64,000 bases of DNA, taken from NCBI RefSeq assembly GCF_003258605.2, contig NZ_CP031264.1, forward strand, positions 5,518,001-5,582,000, read 5' to 3'. The notes beneath the pieces are model-generated. The model did no database searches. It had not been told where the DNA came from and worked only from the letters and a program-made list of their open reading frames with translations. Below are positions 43,083 through 50,258 of the stretch, piece after piece. How positions within the stretch are numbered: the stretch's first letter is position 1; every line of letters starts with the position of its first letter. The position numbers were made by a program, and so were the translations under genes. This DNA is from Peterkaempfera bronchialis (lineage in GTDB: Bacteria; Actinomycetota; Actinomycetes; Streptomycetales; Streptomycetaceae).

Positions 43083-44297
43083 ATGCGTAGCAGCGGCAGG
43101 AACAGCGGCGGCCAGGGTGGCAACCGCAGCGGGAACGACAATCGGGGCGGCGGCTCCGGCCGAGGCCAGAGCGGCAGCCGAGGGAGCAACTACCGGGGCG
43201 CAGGGAACCAGCGCGACGAGCGGCAGCAGCGCGGCGGCCGGCCGCCGCGCCCCGAGGAGCGCAGCTACGGCGAGTACGGCGCCGGGCGGCCCGGCGGCGG
43301 CAGCTCCTCCGGGCCCCGCAGGGGGCAGGGTGGCCAAGGCGGTCAGGGGCGCCAGGGCGGCCCGGCAGGACAGGGCGGCCAGGGGCGCCAGGGCGGTCAG
43401 GGCGGTCAGGGGCGCCAGGGCGGCCCGGCGGGTCAGGGTGGCCAGGGCGGCGGTCGCGGCCGTGGACCGCAGCAGCGACCCTCGCGCTCGCGCGAGCTGG
43501 AGGCCAAGCTGGAGGACGCCGTCCGCGCCCGCCATGACAAGCCCCGGGTCACCGTGCCCAAGACCTTCGGCGAGCCCGAGGGCGAGCGCCTCCAGAAGGT
43601 CCTCGCCCGGGCCGGTATGGGCAGCCGCCGCGCCTGCGAGGAGCTGATCGACCAGGGCCGCGTCGAGGTCAACGGCAGCGTCGTACGCGAGCAGGGCGTC
43701 CGGGTCGACCCGGAGACGGACGAGATCAAGGTGGACGGCCTGACCGTCGCCACCCAGTCCTACCTCTTCTTCGCCCTCAACAAGCCCGCCGGAGTGGTCT
43801 CCACCATGGAGGACCCCGACGGCCGCCAGTGCCTCGGCGACTATGTCACCAACCGGGAGACCCGCCTCTTCCACGTCGGCCGGCTCGACACCGAGACCGA
43901 GGGCATCATCCTGCTCACCAACCACGGCGAGCTGGCCCACCGCCTCACCCACCCCCGGTACGGCGTCACCAAGACCTACCTCGCCGCGATCATCGGGCCC
44001 ATCCCGCGCGACCTGGGCAAGCGGCTCAGGGAGGGCATCGAGCTGGAGGACGGCTTCGCCCGCGCCGACAACTTCCGGGTGGTCGAGAACACCGGCAAGA
44101 ACTACCTGGTCGAGGTCAGCCTGCACGAGGGCCGCAAGCACATCGTGCGCCGCATGCTCGCCGAGGCCGGTTTCCCGGTGGAGCGGCTGGTGCGCACCCG
44201 CTTCGGGCCGATCGCGCTCGGCGACCAGAAGTCCGGCTGGCTGCGCCGCCTCACCAACCCCGAGGTCGGCCAGCTGATGCGCGAGGTCGGCCTCTAG
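43083..44297 (+). CDS. RluB/RsuA-family rRNA pseudouridine synthase with long Gly/Gln/Arg-rich head
   Basis: A 404-residue enzyme from ATG 43083. Residues 1-140 are low-complexity, with GGQGRQGG and GPAGQGGQ repeats. An S4 domain (residues about 160-205, LQKVLARAGMGSRRACEELI) leads into the catalytic domain, whose nucleophile is Asp in GRLDTETEGIILLTNHG. The family modifies 23S (RluB) or 16S (RsuA); the S4 plus RluB-like spacing favours 23S helix 89. It is the last gene of the scpA-scpB operon, ended by an 18-bp hairpin. Confidence 0.9.
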   Translation: MRSSGRNSGGQGGNRSGNDNRGGGSGRGQSGSRGSNYRGAGNQRDERQQRGGRPPRPEERSYGEYGAGRPGGGSSSGPRRGQGGQGGQGRQGGPAGQGGQGRQGGQGGQGRQGGPAGQGGQGGGRGRGPQQRPSRSRELEAKLEDAVRARHDKPRVTVPKTFGEPEGERLQKVLARAGMGSRRACEELIDQGRVEVNGSVVREQGVRVDPETDEIKVDGLTVATQSYLFFALNKPAGVVSTMEDPDGRQCLGDYVTNRETRLFHVGRLDTETEGIILLTNHGELAHRLTHPRYGVTKTYLAAIIGPIPRDLGKRLREGIELEDGFARADNFRVVENTGKNYLVEVSLHEGRKHIVRRMLAEAGFPVERLVRTRFGPIALGDQKSGWLRRLTNPEVGQLMREVGL

Positions 44298-44312
44298 ACC
44301 CCGGATCCGACC

Positions 44313-44358
44313 TGCTTCGGCCGGCCCTCGGCTCACCTGACGAGGGCCGGCCGAAGCA
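44313..44358 (+). terminator. Strong terminator at the core/cluster border
   Basis: A perfect 18-bp stem, 44313-44330 with 44341-44358, loop 10 nt, 15 bases past the pseudouridine-synthase stop. It ends the conserved operon. Confidence 0.85.
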
Positions 44359-44430
44359 TGCCCGCACGGTGGCGCCCGCTCCCGGGGTGGCCGAAAGCAC
44401 CAGGTGCGCCACCGGTGACTTGCGGCCCGT

Positions 44431-44445
44431 CACGTCACTGACGTG
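44431..44445. promoter_or_regulatory. 15-bp palindrome, possible operator
   Basis: CACGTCA-C-TGACGTG is a perfect 7+7 palindrome in the spacer between the terminator and the small LuxR gene. A further half-site (GACGTGATGAC) lies at 44454-44464. It looks like a dimeric-regulator site, but no promoter is recognised next to it. Confidence 0.3.
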
Positions 44446-44560
44446 GGGATCCCGGACGTGATGACCCCGGTGACCGGCGGCTAGCGTGGACCGCGCCAAG
44501 CGGCAGTCCACATCACTGGAGGTTGCGCTGCAATTCCGGAACGTTGCGGCAGCGTCCGTG

Positions 44561-44776
44561 CTAGGGATTCCCCGGCACGTCGCAGGGTCTGCCACCCTCG
44601 ATCAGCCACTTGGCGACGAGGGCCGCACGGTTGTGCACGCCGTGCTTGTCGTACAGCCGCTGAAGGTGGGACTCGACAGTACGGTCGGACATTTGCAAAC
44701 GCTTCGCTATCTCTTTACTGCAACAGCCCTCCACGATCAATGAGAAGATCTGCTGCTGTTTCGGACTCAGGTGCAC
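44561..44776 (-). CDS. Stand-alone LuxR-type HTH regulator (GerE-like)
   Basis: A 71-residue protein, GTG 44776 behind GGGGGGAG. It is a complete LuxR/GerE four-helix DNA-binding domain and nothing else: LSPKQQQIFSLIVEGCCSKEIAKRL then MSDRTVESHLQRLYDKHGVHNR. Recognition helix TVESHLQRL is intact. Codons such as ATA, AGT, TTG, CAA and TCA are frequent compared with the neighbours, hinting at foreign origin; no TTA codon is present. It probably controls the adjacent NRPS locus. It is divergent from the AraC gene across a 615-bp spacer. Confidence 0.82.
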   Translation of the reverse strand: MHLSPKQQQIFSLIVEGCCSKEIAKRLQMSDRTVESHLQRLYDKHGVHNRAALVAKWLIEGGRPCDVPGNP

Positions 44777-44852
44777 TGGCTTCTCCCCCCGAGAGAGCGA
44801 AAAATCTGCGACGGGCGAAGTATTCCATGCTCACCTCCTTCGAGAGGAGCAC

Positions 44853-44966
44853 ATGGCTCGTTCTGATCGCCCCCGTGCCCGCCGGGCTGCGCTGCGCCGA
44901 CGTCGCGCACGCCGATGGCCGGAGCGGGTGCGGGAACCGGCCAGGGGGAGTCTGCGGAGCCGGTGA
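44853..44966 (+). CDS. Possible 37-residue Arg-rich small protein
   Basis: ATG 44853 is preceded by GAGAGGAG (44842-44849) at good spacing. The peptide (MARSDRPRARRAAL...) holds about 16 Arg among 37 residues and ends at TGA 44964-44966. It could be a real small basic protein, a leader peptide, or chance in GC-rich DNA. Nothing else supports it. Confidence 0.2.
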   Translation: MARSDRPRARRAALRRRRARRWPERVREPARGSLRSR

Positions 44967-45153
44967 GTGCCGCGCTCCGGGCCGAGCTGGTCTTCTGCGC
45001 CACGACCCTCGGCGCCAGTCTTACTAGGGTCGCCCTCTAGAAAGCGCAAGGGCGAAGAAGACAGACGGCTGTTCGACCTGTGACCATCGAGGTGTCGGCC
45101 CTGAGGCGGCGGTGGTCCGCAGCCCGGACGAGCGATCAGGGGGGATCTGCATC

Positions 45154-45249
45154 GTGAGTGTCTGCCCGAGACTCGCATACCCGCAGTGGCGCAGTGCGTC
45201 CGCCGGTACGTGCGGCACCCCCGGCCCATTCCTTCCGGTGGCCGGCTGA
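45154..45249 (+). CDS. Possible 31-residue small peptide
   Basis: GTG 45154 follows AGGGGGGA (45138-45145) with eight-base spacing. The peptide (MSVCPRLAYPQW...) contains two Cys and a short Ser/Thr/Cys-rich part SASAGTCGT before a Pro-rich end. It lies 140 bp before the AraC gene. It might be a leader peptide or a modification substrate for the nearby SagB-type enzyme, but no YcaO cyclodehydratase gene is in the window, so the second idea is weak. Confidence 0.2.
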   Translation: MSVCPRLAYPQWRSASAGTCGTPGPFLPVAG

Positions 45250-45391
45250 ATCGCCGGAATTCACCGCAAGTCGACTCCGACCGTCAGGCGATGACGCAGG
45301 TCGGGGAAGTGAAACGCATTCCGTCCAAGTCTGTCCATAGTGCCACAAGGCCACATTCTATGCGCGTCACCACCATTCACTGGGAGCAAGC

Positions 45392-46132
45392 ATGGACTAT
45401 CTGATCGAGCGTGCCGTGAGCACGATACGAGAGCGGTACCGCGAACCCCTCAGTCTCGACGAGCTGGCGGAGACGGTGATGGTGAGCAAATTCCATTTCC
45501 TGCGGACGTTCAGACGCGTGACCGGTGTGACACCAGGTCGGTTCATCAGCGCCGTTCGCCTGGAGGAGGCGAAGCGGCTGCTGTTCACCACATCGTTCAA
45601 TGTGTCCGACATCGCCGCCCATGTCGGCTACAGCAGCACCGGCAGCTTCACCCGGCGCTTCACCGAGTCGGTGGGGTGCTCGCCGACCCAGTACCGGGAC
45701 CTGCGCCGTGGCGGCCTCGGCAGCGGCGACGAGGCAGTCGAAGGCGAGGCGATCCCCGGCACCACCGGCTCGATCTCCGGAACGATCCACGCCACGGACC
45801 AGAGCGTGCAGGCCGTGTACGTGGGGGTGTTCGACAGCCCGATCCTGGAGCGATGTCCGGCTACCCGAGCGATCGTCACCCAGCCGGGCTCCTACCGGAT
45901 GACACGGGTGCCCAGCGGTGTCTGGTACATCCACGCAGTGGCCCACGGGGCGTACCCGGACGACGCCTCGTGCTCCAGTCCACGGCCCCTGCTGCTCGAC
46001 ACCGTCGGACCGGTGGAGATCGGCCCGGGCACCCAGCTGGACCTCGACCTGAATCTGCGCCCGCTGGACTGGGCCCGCCCGCCGATCCTGCTGGCACTGC
46101 CCGACCTGGACGCCCCGGTGGCCGCAGCCTGA
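45392..46132 (+). CDS. AraC-family regulator with N-terminal HTH
   Basis: A 246-residue protein from ATG 45392 (GGGAG 45382-45386). The double AraC HTH is at the N-terminus, residues about 5-104: ESLSLDELAETVMVSKFHFLR-type first motif (here PLSLDELAETVMVSKFHFLR) and DIAAHVGYSSTGSFTRRFTE with CSPTQYR. Most AraC proteins have it at the C-terminus. Residues 115-246 are a beta-rich domain (ISGTIHATDQSVQAVYVGVF, GSYRMTRVPSGVWYIHAVA) that recalls carboxypeptidase-regulatory/transthyretin-like sandwiches; its ligand is unknown. Probably a pathway-specific regulator of the adjoining biosynthetic genes. Confidence 0.83.
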   Translation: MDYLIERAVSTIRERYREPLSLDELAETVMVSKFHFLRTFRRVTGVTPGRFISAVRLEEAKRLLFTTSFNVSDIAAHVGYSSTGSFTRRFTESVGCSPTQYRDLRRGGLGSGDEAVEGEAIPGTTGSISGTIHATDQSVQAVYVGVFDSPILERCPATRAIVTQPGSYRMTRVPSGVWYIHAVAHGAYPDDASCSSPRPLLLDTVGPVEIGPGTQLDLDLNLRPLDWARPPILLALPDLDAPVAAA

Positions 46133-46241
46133 CCGCGCGCGGCGGCCGCCTGCGGCCCGGTGCGGCCGCTGCGCAGCTCCCCCTCCCGGCGCGTGCCAGG
46201 CGATGGTCCGCGCATCAACACCCAACGAGGACAGGTGGCGG

Positions 46242-47900
46242 ATGACCGCGAACCTCATGACCCAGAACGTCGGTGACGGAACCTCCGAAACGGGAACCGG
46301 CGCTTGGCACTGCCTTGACGTCCGCGTCCAGCAGGACACCGACCGGCTGGAGCGGCTGCTGGTCACCACCGTCCGCCCCTGGGCGGCCGGTGCGCTGGCC
46401 GACGCCGCTCTGGAGAGCTGGTACCTGGACCGGCCGCGTACGGCGGACGGCGCGGCGCGGCTGCGCATCGGCCTGCGCGGCGCCGACCGCAGACAGAGAG
46501 CCGAACTGCGCGCTCTGATCGAGGAGTCGCTGGGCGGCCGACCGGGAGAGAGCGTGGTCGAGCAGCAGCTCGACGCCGCAGCCGAGCCGTGCGCAGCGTA
46601 CCTGGCAGCGTCCACGGGGACGGCCGTCGCCCTGCTCGCGGAGACCCGGTCGCGCCCCAAGCGGGTGCAGGCCGCAGCGGCGCTGCTGCTCTCCGCAGCC
46701 CGCGCCACCGGCGCCGACTGGGCGGGTACGGTGCGGTGGCTGCGCGACTACGCCTGCGCACTGAGCGAGGCGGCCGAGGTCGCCGGTGCGCGGGCCGAGG
46801 CCGAGGCGGAGTTCTTCCGCAACGAGGCCGAATGGCTGCGCCACCACGACTGGACGGTGGACCGGATCGCCGCCCCGGCCGATGTCCTCGGCATCCGGCA
46901 CCGGTTGCACGGTGAGACCTGGGCGGCACTTGTCGAGTCGCATGCCGCCGGTCGGAGCGCGGACCCGCCGCACCAGGCGTTCCGGCGGCTGGTCGCGGCG
47001 GCGGGCCGCCAGCTCGGGCTGTCGCCGCAGGACGAGTTCCGAGCCGCCTGGCTGATGTCGATGGCGCTGGCCGCACCGGGCCCGCGCGAGCCGTTCTTCG
47101 CCGACCACCCGGGCGCGGTCGACCGTCAGCTGCATGAGCAGAGCAAGTACTTCGAAACCCGGCTGATCGACCAGCGGCCCGACCTGGTCCATGCCTCGAC
47201 GGCCGGCCGATGGCAGTCCGGACCCCCTGAGGCGACCGTCGCGCTGCCCGCCCCGGAGCCGCCCGGCCCGTCGGGGCCGCGCTTCGAGGACGTCCTGCTC
47301 GCCCGCCGCAGTTCCTACGGACGGTACGGCGGCCCGGTCACCCTCACCGAGCTGAGCACCCTGCTCCACTACTCGGCTGCGGTGACCACCGAGAAGGAGA
47401 TGAGCCCGGAGCTGACCTACCGGGTACGGCCCTACCCCAGCGGGGGCACCCGGTACCCGCTGCACCTGGTGCTGTACTGCCACGACATTGAGGGGCTGCC
47501 TCGCGGCACCTATCTGTACGACCCGGACGGCCACGCCCTGCACCGCCTGGGCAGCAGGGACCTCTCGGCCGAGCTGCGGCGCACCGCGCCCGCCACCGAT
47601 CCGGCGGTCGCCACCCCGCCCAAGGCGGGTGGCAACATCGACGCCGCCCACTGCCCACTCTGGATCTTCACCGTGGGCGACCTGACCTACCAGCGGCTGC
47701 ACTACGGGCTCCGCTCCTACCGGCTGGTCCTCCAGGAGAGCGGGCACCTCGGGCAGAACCTGTCCCTCGTCGCCACCTGGCTCGGCAAGTCCGTGGTCGG
47801 GCTGAGCGGCTACTACGACGACGCGGTCAACCAGCTGCTGGGCCTGGACGGCGTCAACTCGGCAGTGCTGTACCTGCATGTCCTGGGCGTGGCCCGCTAG
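46242..47900 (+). CDS. LanB-C-like domain fused to SagB-type FMN oxidase
   Basis: A 552-residue protein, ATG 46242. Residues about 18-280 resemble the thiopeptide/LanB C-terminal (SpaB_C) domain: it starts WHCLDVRVQQDTDRLERLLV, then LESWYLDRPRTADGAARLRIGL, and is helical after that. Residues about 340-552 are a SagB/ThcOx nitroreductase-fold oxidase with the FMN site RRSSYGRYG (near 355), PYPSGGTRYPLHLVLY and HLGQNLSLVATWLG. SagB-type enzymes oxidise thiazolines/oxazolines to thiazoles/oxazoles. Beside Cys-specific Cy-NRPS genes, this one is a good candidate to aromatise their rings. The N-terminal assignment is less sure than the oxidase one. Confidence 0.75.
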   Translation: MTANLMTQNVGDGTSETGTGAWHCLDVRVQQDTDRLERLLVTTVRPWAAGALADAALESWYLDRPRTADGAARLRIGLRGADRRQRAELRALIEESLGGRPGESVVEQQLDAAAEPCAAYLAASTGTAVALLAETRSRPKRVQAAAALLLSAARATGADWAGTVRWLRDYACALSEAAEVAGARAEAEAEFFRNEAEWLRHHDWTVDRIAAPADVLGIRHRLHGETWAALVESHAAGRSADPPHQAFRRLVAAAGRQLGLSPQDEFRAAWLMSMALAAPGPREPFFADHPGAVDRQLHEQSKYFETRLIDQRPDLVHASTAGRWQSGPPEATVALPAPEPPGPSGPRFEDVLLARRSSYGRYGGPVTLTELSTLLHYSAAVTTEKEMSPELTYRVRPYPSGGTRYPLHLVLYCHDIEGLPRGTYLYDPDGHALHRLGSRDLSAELRRTAPATDPAVATPPKAGGNIDAAHCPLWIFTVGDLTYQRLHYGLRSYRLVLQESGHLGQNLSLVATWLGKSVVGLSGYYDDAVNQLLGLDGVNSAVLYLHVLGVAR

Positions 47901-47910
47901 GAGTCAGGAG

Positions 47911-48756
47911 CTAGGCACGCGTGGCGGCGACCAGCCAGGCGGCGCAGCGCAGCCGCACGCCGCCGGGCCCCTCGTAGGCCCGCATCGCCTCGGTCAGCGC
48001 CCGGCGGGCCCGTGCCGCCGCCACCCGGTCCACCTGGGCCAGGTGGTGGCGCACGGGCCCCCAGCCGCCGAGGAACTCCCCGGCGTCCACCGCGTCCCGG
48101 CCCCAGAGCTGGACCGCCTCGACGGCCGTCGGCTCGGTCTGCTCGAAGCCGGCCTCGGTGAGCACCTGGCGGATGGCCACCGGGTCGGCCAGCGAGACCG
48201 CGCCCGGAGCGGCCGGTGCGGCGGCGCCGCCGGAGTGCGCCGGCTGCTCGGACAGGGCGGCGAGGACCTGCCCGAGGTCACTGCGGTCCATGCCCCTGAG
48301 GCAGACGAAGGCCAGACGGCCGCCCGGCCGCAGCGCCCGCCGGATGTTGCGGAACGCGGCGACCGGGTCGCCGAAGAACATCACCCCGAAACGGCTGACG
48401 GCCACGTCGAACCGGCCCTCCGGGAACAGATGGACCTGGGCGTCGCCCTGTACGAAGGCCACATTGGCGATGCCCTCGGCGGTCGCGGTGGCCCGCGCCC
48501 GGGCGAGCATCGGCTCCGACAGGTCCACCCCGGTGGCATGCCCCTGAGCGGCCAGCCGGGCGGCCAGCCGGGTCGACTGGCCGTTGCCGCAGCCGATGTC
48601 CAGTACCCGGTCCCCCACGCCGATGGCGGCTGCCGTCAGCAGGCAGTCGTTGAAGCCGCTGTTGACGGCGTCGTAGCGGCTCTGGTGGGCCGCCCAGTGG
48701 CTGCCCTCGTATCCGTTCCACGCCGTGGACTGCTCGGTGTTGACGATGCGGTGCAT
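47911..48756 (-). CDS. SAM-dependent methyltransferase
   Basis: A 281-residue class I methyltransferase, ATG 48756 with GGGGGAAG upstream. Motif I is RVLDIGCGNGQSTRLAA (residues about 48-64). GVDLSEPMLARA, VQGDAQVHLFPEGRFDVAVSRFG and IRRALRPGGRLAFVCLR follow in the UbiE/MenG-like order. It may put a C-, N-, O- or S-methyl group on the NRPS product. Last gene of the leftward operon, 103 bp after the flavoprotein gene and converging with the SagB-type gene with only 10 bp between stops. Confidence 0.88.
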   Translation of the reverse strand: MHRIVNTEQSTAWNGYEGSHWAAHQSRYDAVNSGFNDCLLTAAAIGVGDRVLDIGCGNGQSTRLAARLAAQGHATGVDLSEPMLARARATATAEGIANVAFVQGDAQVHLFPEGRFDVAVSRFGVMFFGDPVAAFRNIRRALRPGGRLAFVCLRGMDRSDLGQVLAALSEQPAHSGGAAAPAAPGAVSLADPVAIRQVLTEAGFEQTEPTAVEAVQLWGRDAVDAGEFLGGWGPVRHHLAQVDRVAAARARRALTEAMRAYEGPGGVRLRCAAWLVAATRA

Positions 48757-48859
48757 GGCCGCTTCCCCCGGTTCGCGTCGCTGATCCCGTACCTGCACGG
48801 TGAACGACGTCGGTGTGTCCGGGTCACGAGGGGCCGGGGGAGGCAGCCCACCCGGCTGG

Positions 48860-50257
48860 TCAGTTCGGCGGGATGTTGTGGTTGAGGCGGAAGAAGTTGT
48901 CGCCGTCCCAGGTCCGCTTCACCTCGACCAGGCGTGCCCAGTTCGCGGCGGTGAAGGCACTGCGCGTCCTGGCCGGGTCGGTGAGGAAGTTCAGGAACGT
49001 ACCGCCGGTGGCGTGCGGGCGCAGCCGATCGGTCAGCCCGTCGACCCAGGCATCGACCGTCACCTGCTGTTCCGGCGTGCCGACCATGGCGGTGGTGATC
49101 ACCGAGAAGGGCACATCGCGGTGGCCGGCCGGCCCGGCGTCGGCGTCCGGGCGGGCCATCGCGCCGCCCCAGTGCCGGATCTCGACCGAGGACATCAGCG
49201 GCGAGGCGGCGCCTTCACCGGCAGCCTCGACGATGGTCTCCAGCATCTCGTCCGGCAGCGTGCGGAAGAGGTCGATCTGCTGCCGGGCGACCATCGGCGG
49301 CGGCGGGGGGCCGGTGATGGCGGCGCCGGACCGGGCGAACTCCATCGGCCCGATGGAGTCGACCACCGGCTGCCCGGCCGCGTCGCGCAGGGGCTTGAGG
49401 TGCCGCTCGGCCTCCTCCGAGGAGCCCGCGAAGCACGCCCGCAGGGCCAGGAACTGCTTGCCGCGCAGCGGTTCGGGCACGCCCGGGAACGGCGGCATAC
49501 GCATCAGCAGCAGCGCCGTGGACAGCTCGTCCGGCTCCTCCTGCGCCCACTCGCGGTAGCACGCGAGGACCTCGCGGGCCCGCCCCACCGGGTACAGCGC
49601 CATGCCCGCGTGGACCCGGGCGACCGGGTGGAGCCGGACCTCCATCGACGTCACCACGCCGAAGTTCCCGCTGCCGCCGCGCAGCGCCCAGTGCAGGTCC
49701 GGGTGGTCGTCGGCGGTGGCGGTGACCAGGCGTCCGTCGGCGGTGACCAGGTCCGCGCTCAGCAGGCTGTCGGCGGCGAAGCCGTACCTGCGGGAGAGCC
49801 AGCCGATGCCGCCGCCGAGGGTGAACCCGGTGGCGCCGATCGAGGGGGTGCCCGACAGCGGGGCCAGACCGTGCGGGGCGGCGGCCGCGATGACGTCGGC
49901 CCACACCGCACCGGGCCCGACGCGGGCGGTGCGGCTGCCGGGGTCGATGGTGACCTCCGCCATCCGGGAGGTGGTCAGCAGCAGACCGCCGTCGGAGGGC
50001 AGCACGGCGCCGTGACCGGTGGACTGCACCGCGAACGGCAGGCCGTGCTCGCGGGCGGCGAGCACTCCGGCCCGCACGTCCTCGGGGCCGGCGGCCTCGG
50101 CGACGATCGCCGGCCGCGAGTCGACGCCGCGCATCCAGGCCAGCCGCGCGGTGTCCCACGGTTGGTCACCGGGAAGGTGGACGGCGCCCGTGAAGGCGTC
50201 CCGCAGTATGCGTGCGGCGGCGTCCGAGGTCCCGTTCATCTGTCCGTCCTGTGTCAT
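48860..50257 (-). CDS. BBE-type FAD-linked oxidoreductase
   Basis: A 465-residue flavoprotein of the vanillyl-alcohol-oxidase/berberine-bridge fold. The FAD-linking His is in VQSTGHGAVLPSDGG near residue 82. GGGIGWLSRRYGFAADSLL follows. The second (Cys) anchor of bicovalent BBE enzymes is not seen, so attachment is by His only. The C-terminal BBE tail ends WDGDNFFRLNHNIPPN, the typical N-x-N-I-x-P signature. It starts one base past the NRPS stop. Likely oxidises a pathway intermediate (ring dehydrogenation or alcohol oxidation). Confidence 0.87.
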   Translation of the reverse strand: MTQDGQMNGTSDAAARILRDAFTGAVHLPGDQPWDTARLAWMRGVDSRPAIVAEAAGPEDVRAGVLAAREHGLPFAVQSTGHGAVLPSDGGLLLTTSRMAEVTIDPGSRTARVGPGAVWADVIAAAAPHGLAPLSGTPSIGATGFTLGGGIGWLSRRYGFAADSLLSADLVTADGRLVTATADDHPDLHWALRGGSGNFGVVTSMEVRLHPVARVHAGMALYPVGRAREVLACYREWAQEEPDELSTALLLMRMPPFPGVPEPLRGKQFLALRACFAGSSEEAERHLKPLRDAAGQPVVDSIGPMEFARSGAAITGPPPPPMVARQQIDLFRTLPDEMLETIVEAAGEGAASPLMSSVEIRHWGGAMARPDADAGPAGHRDVPFSVITTAMVGTPEQQVTVDAWVDGLTDRLRPHATGGTFLNFLTDPARTRSAFTAANWARLVEVKRTWDGDNFFRLNHNIPPN

Positions 50258-50258
50258 C

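Larger units (their letters stand above)
44777..45391. other. 615-bp spacer between the two divergent regulator genes
   Basis: A long intergenic region, less GC-rich in parts (44800-44830, 45030-45070, 45330-45390). It contains an AGGGTCGCCCT palindrome flanked by CTAG (45022-45040) and a CTCCT/AGGAG hairpin (44835-44849). Two tiny open frames with good ribosome sites are listed separately. It most likely carries the divergent promoters of both regulators; no clear consensus pair is visible. Confidence 0.5.

Noticed and set aside
44777-45391. RiPP precursor for the SagB-type enzyme in the regulator spacer
   Set aside because: No YcaO cyclodehydratase or E1-like gene is in the window and the candidate peptides lack a leader/core layout; kept only as low-confidence small frames.
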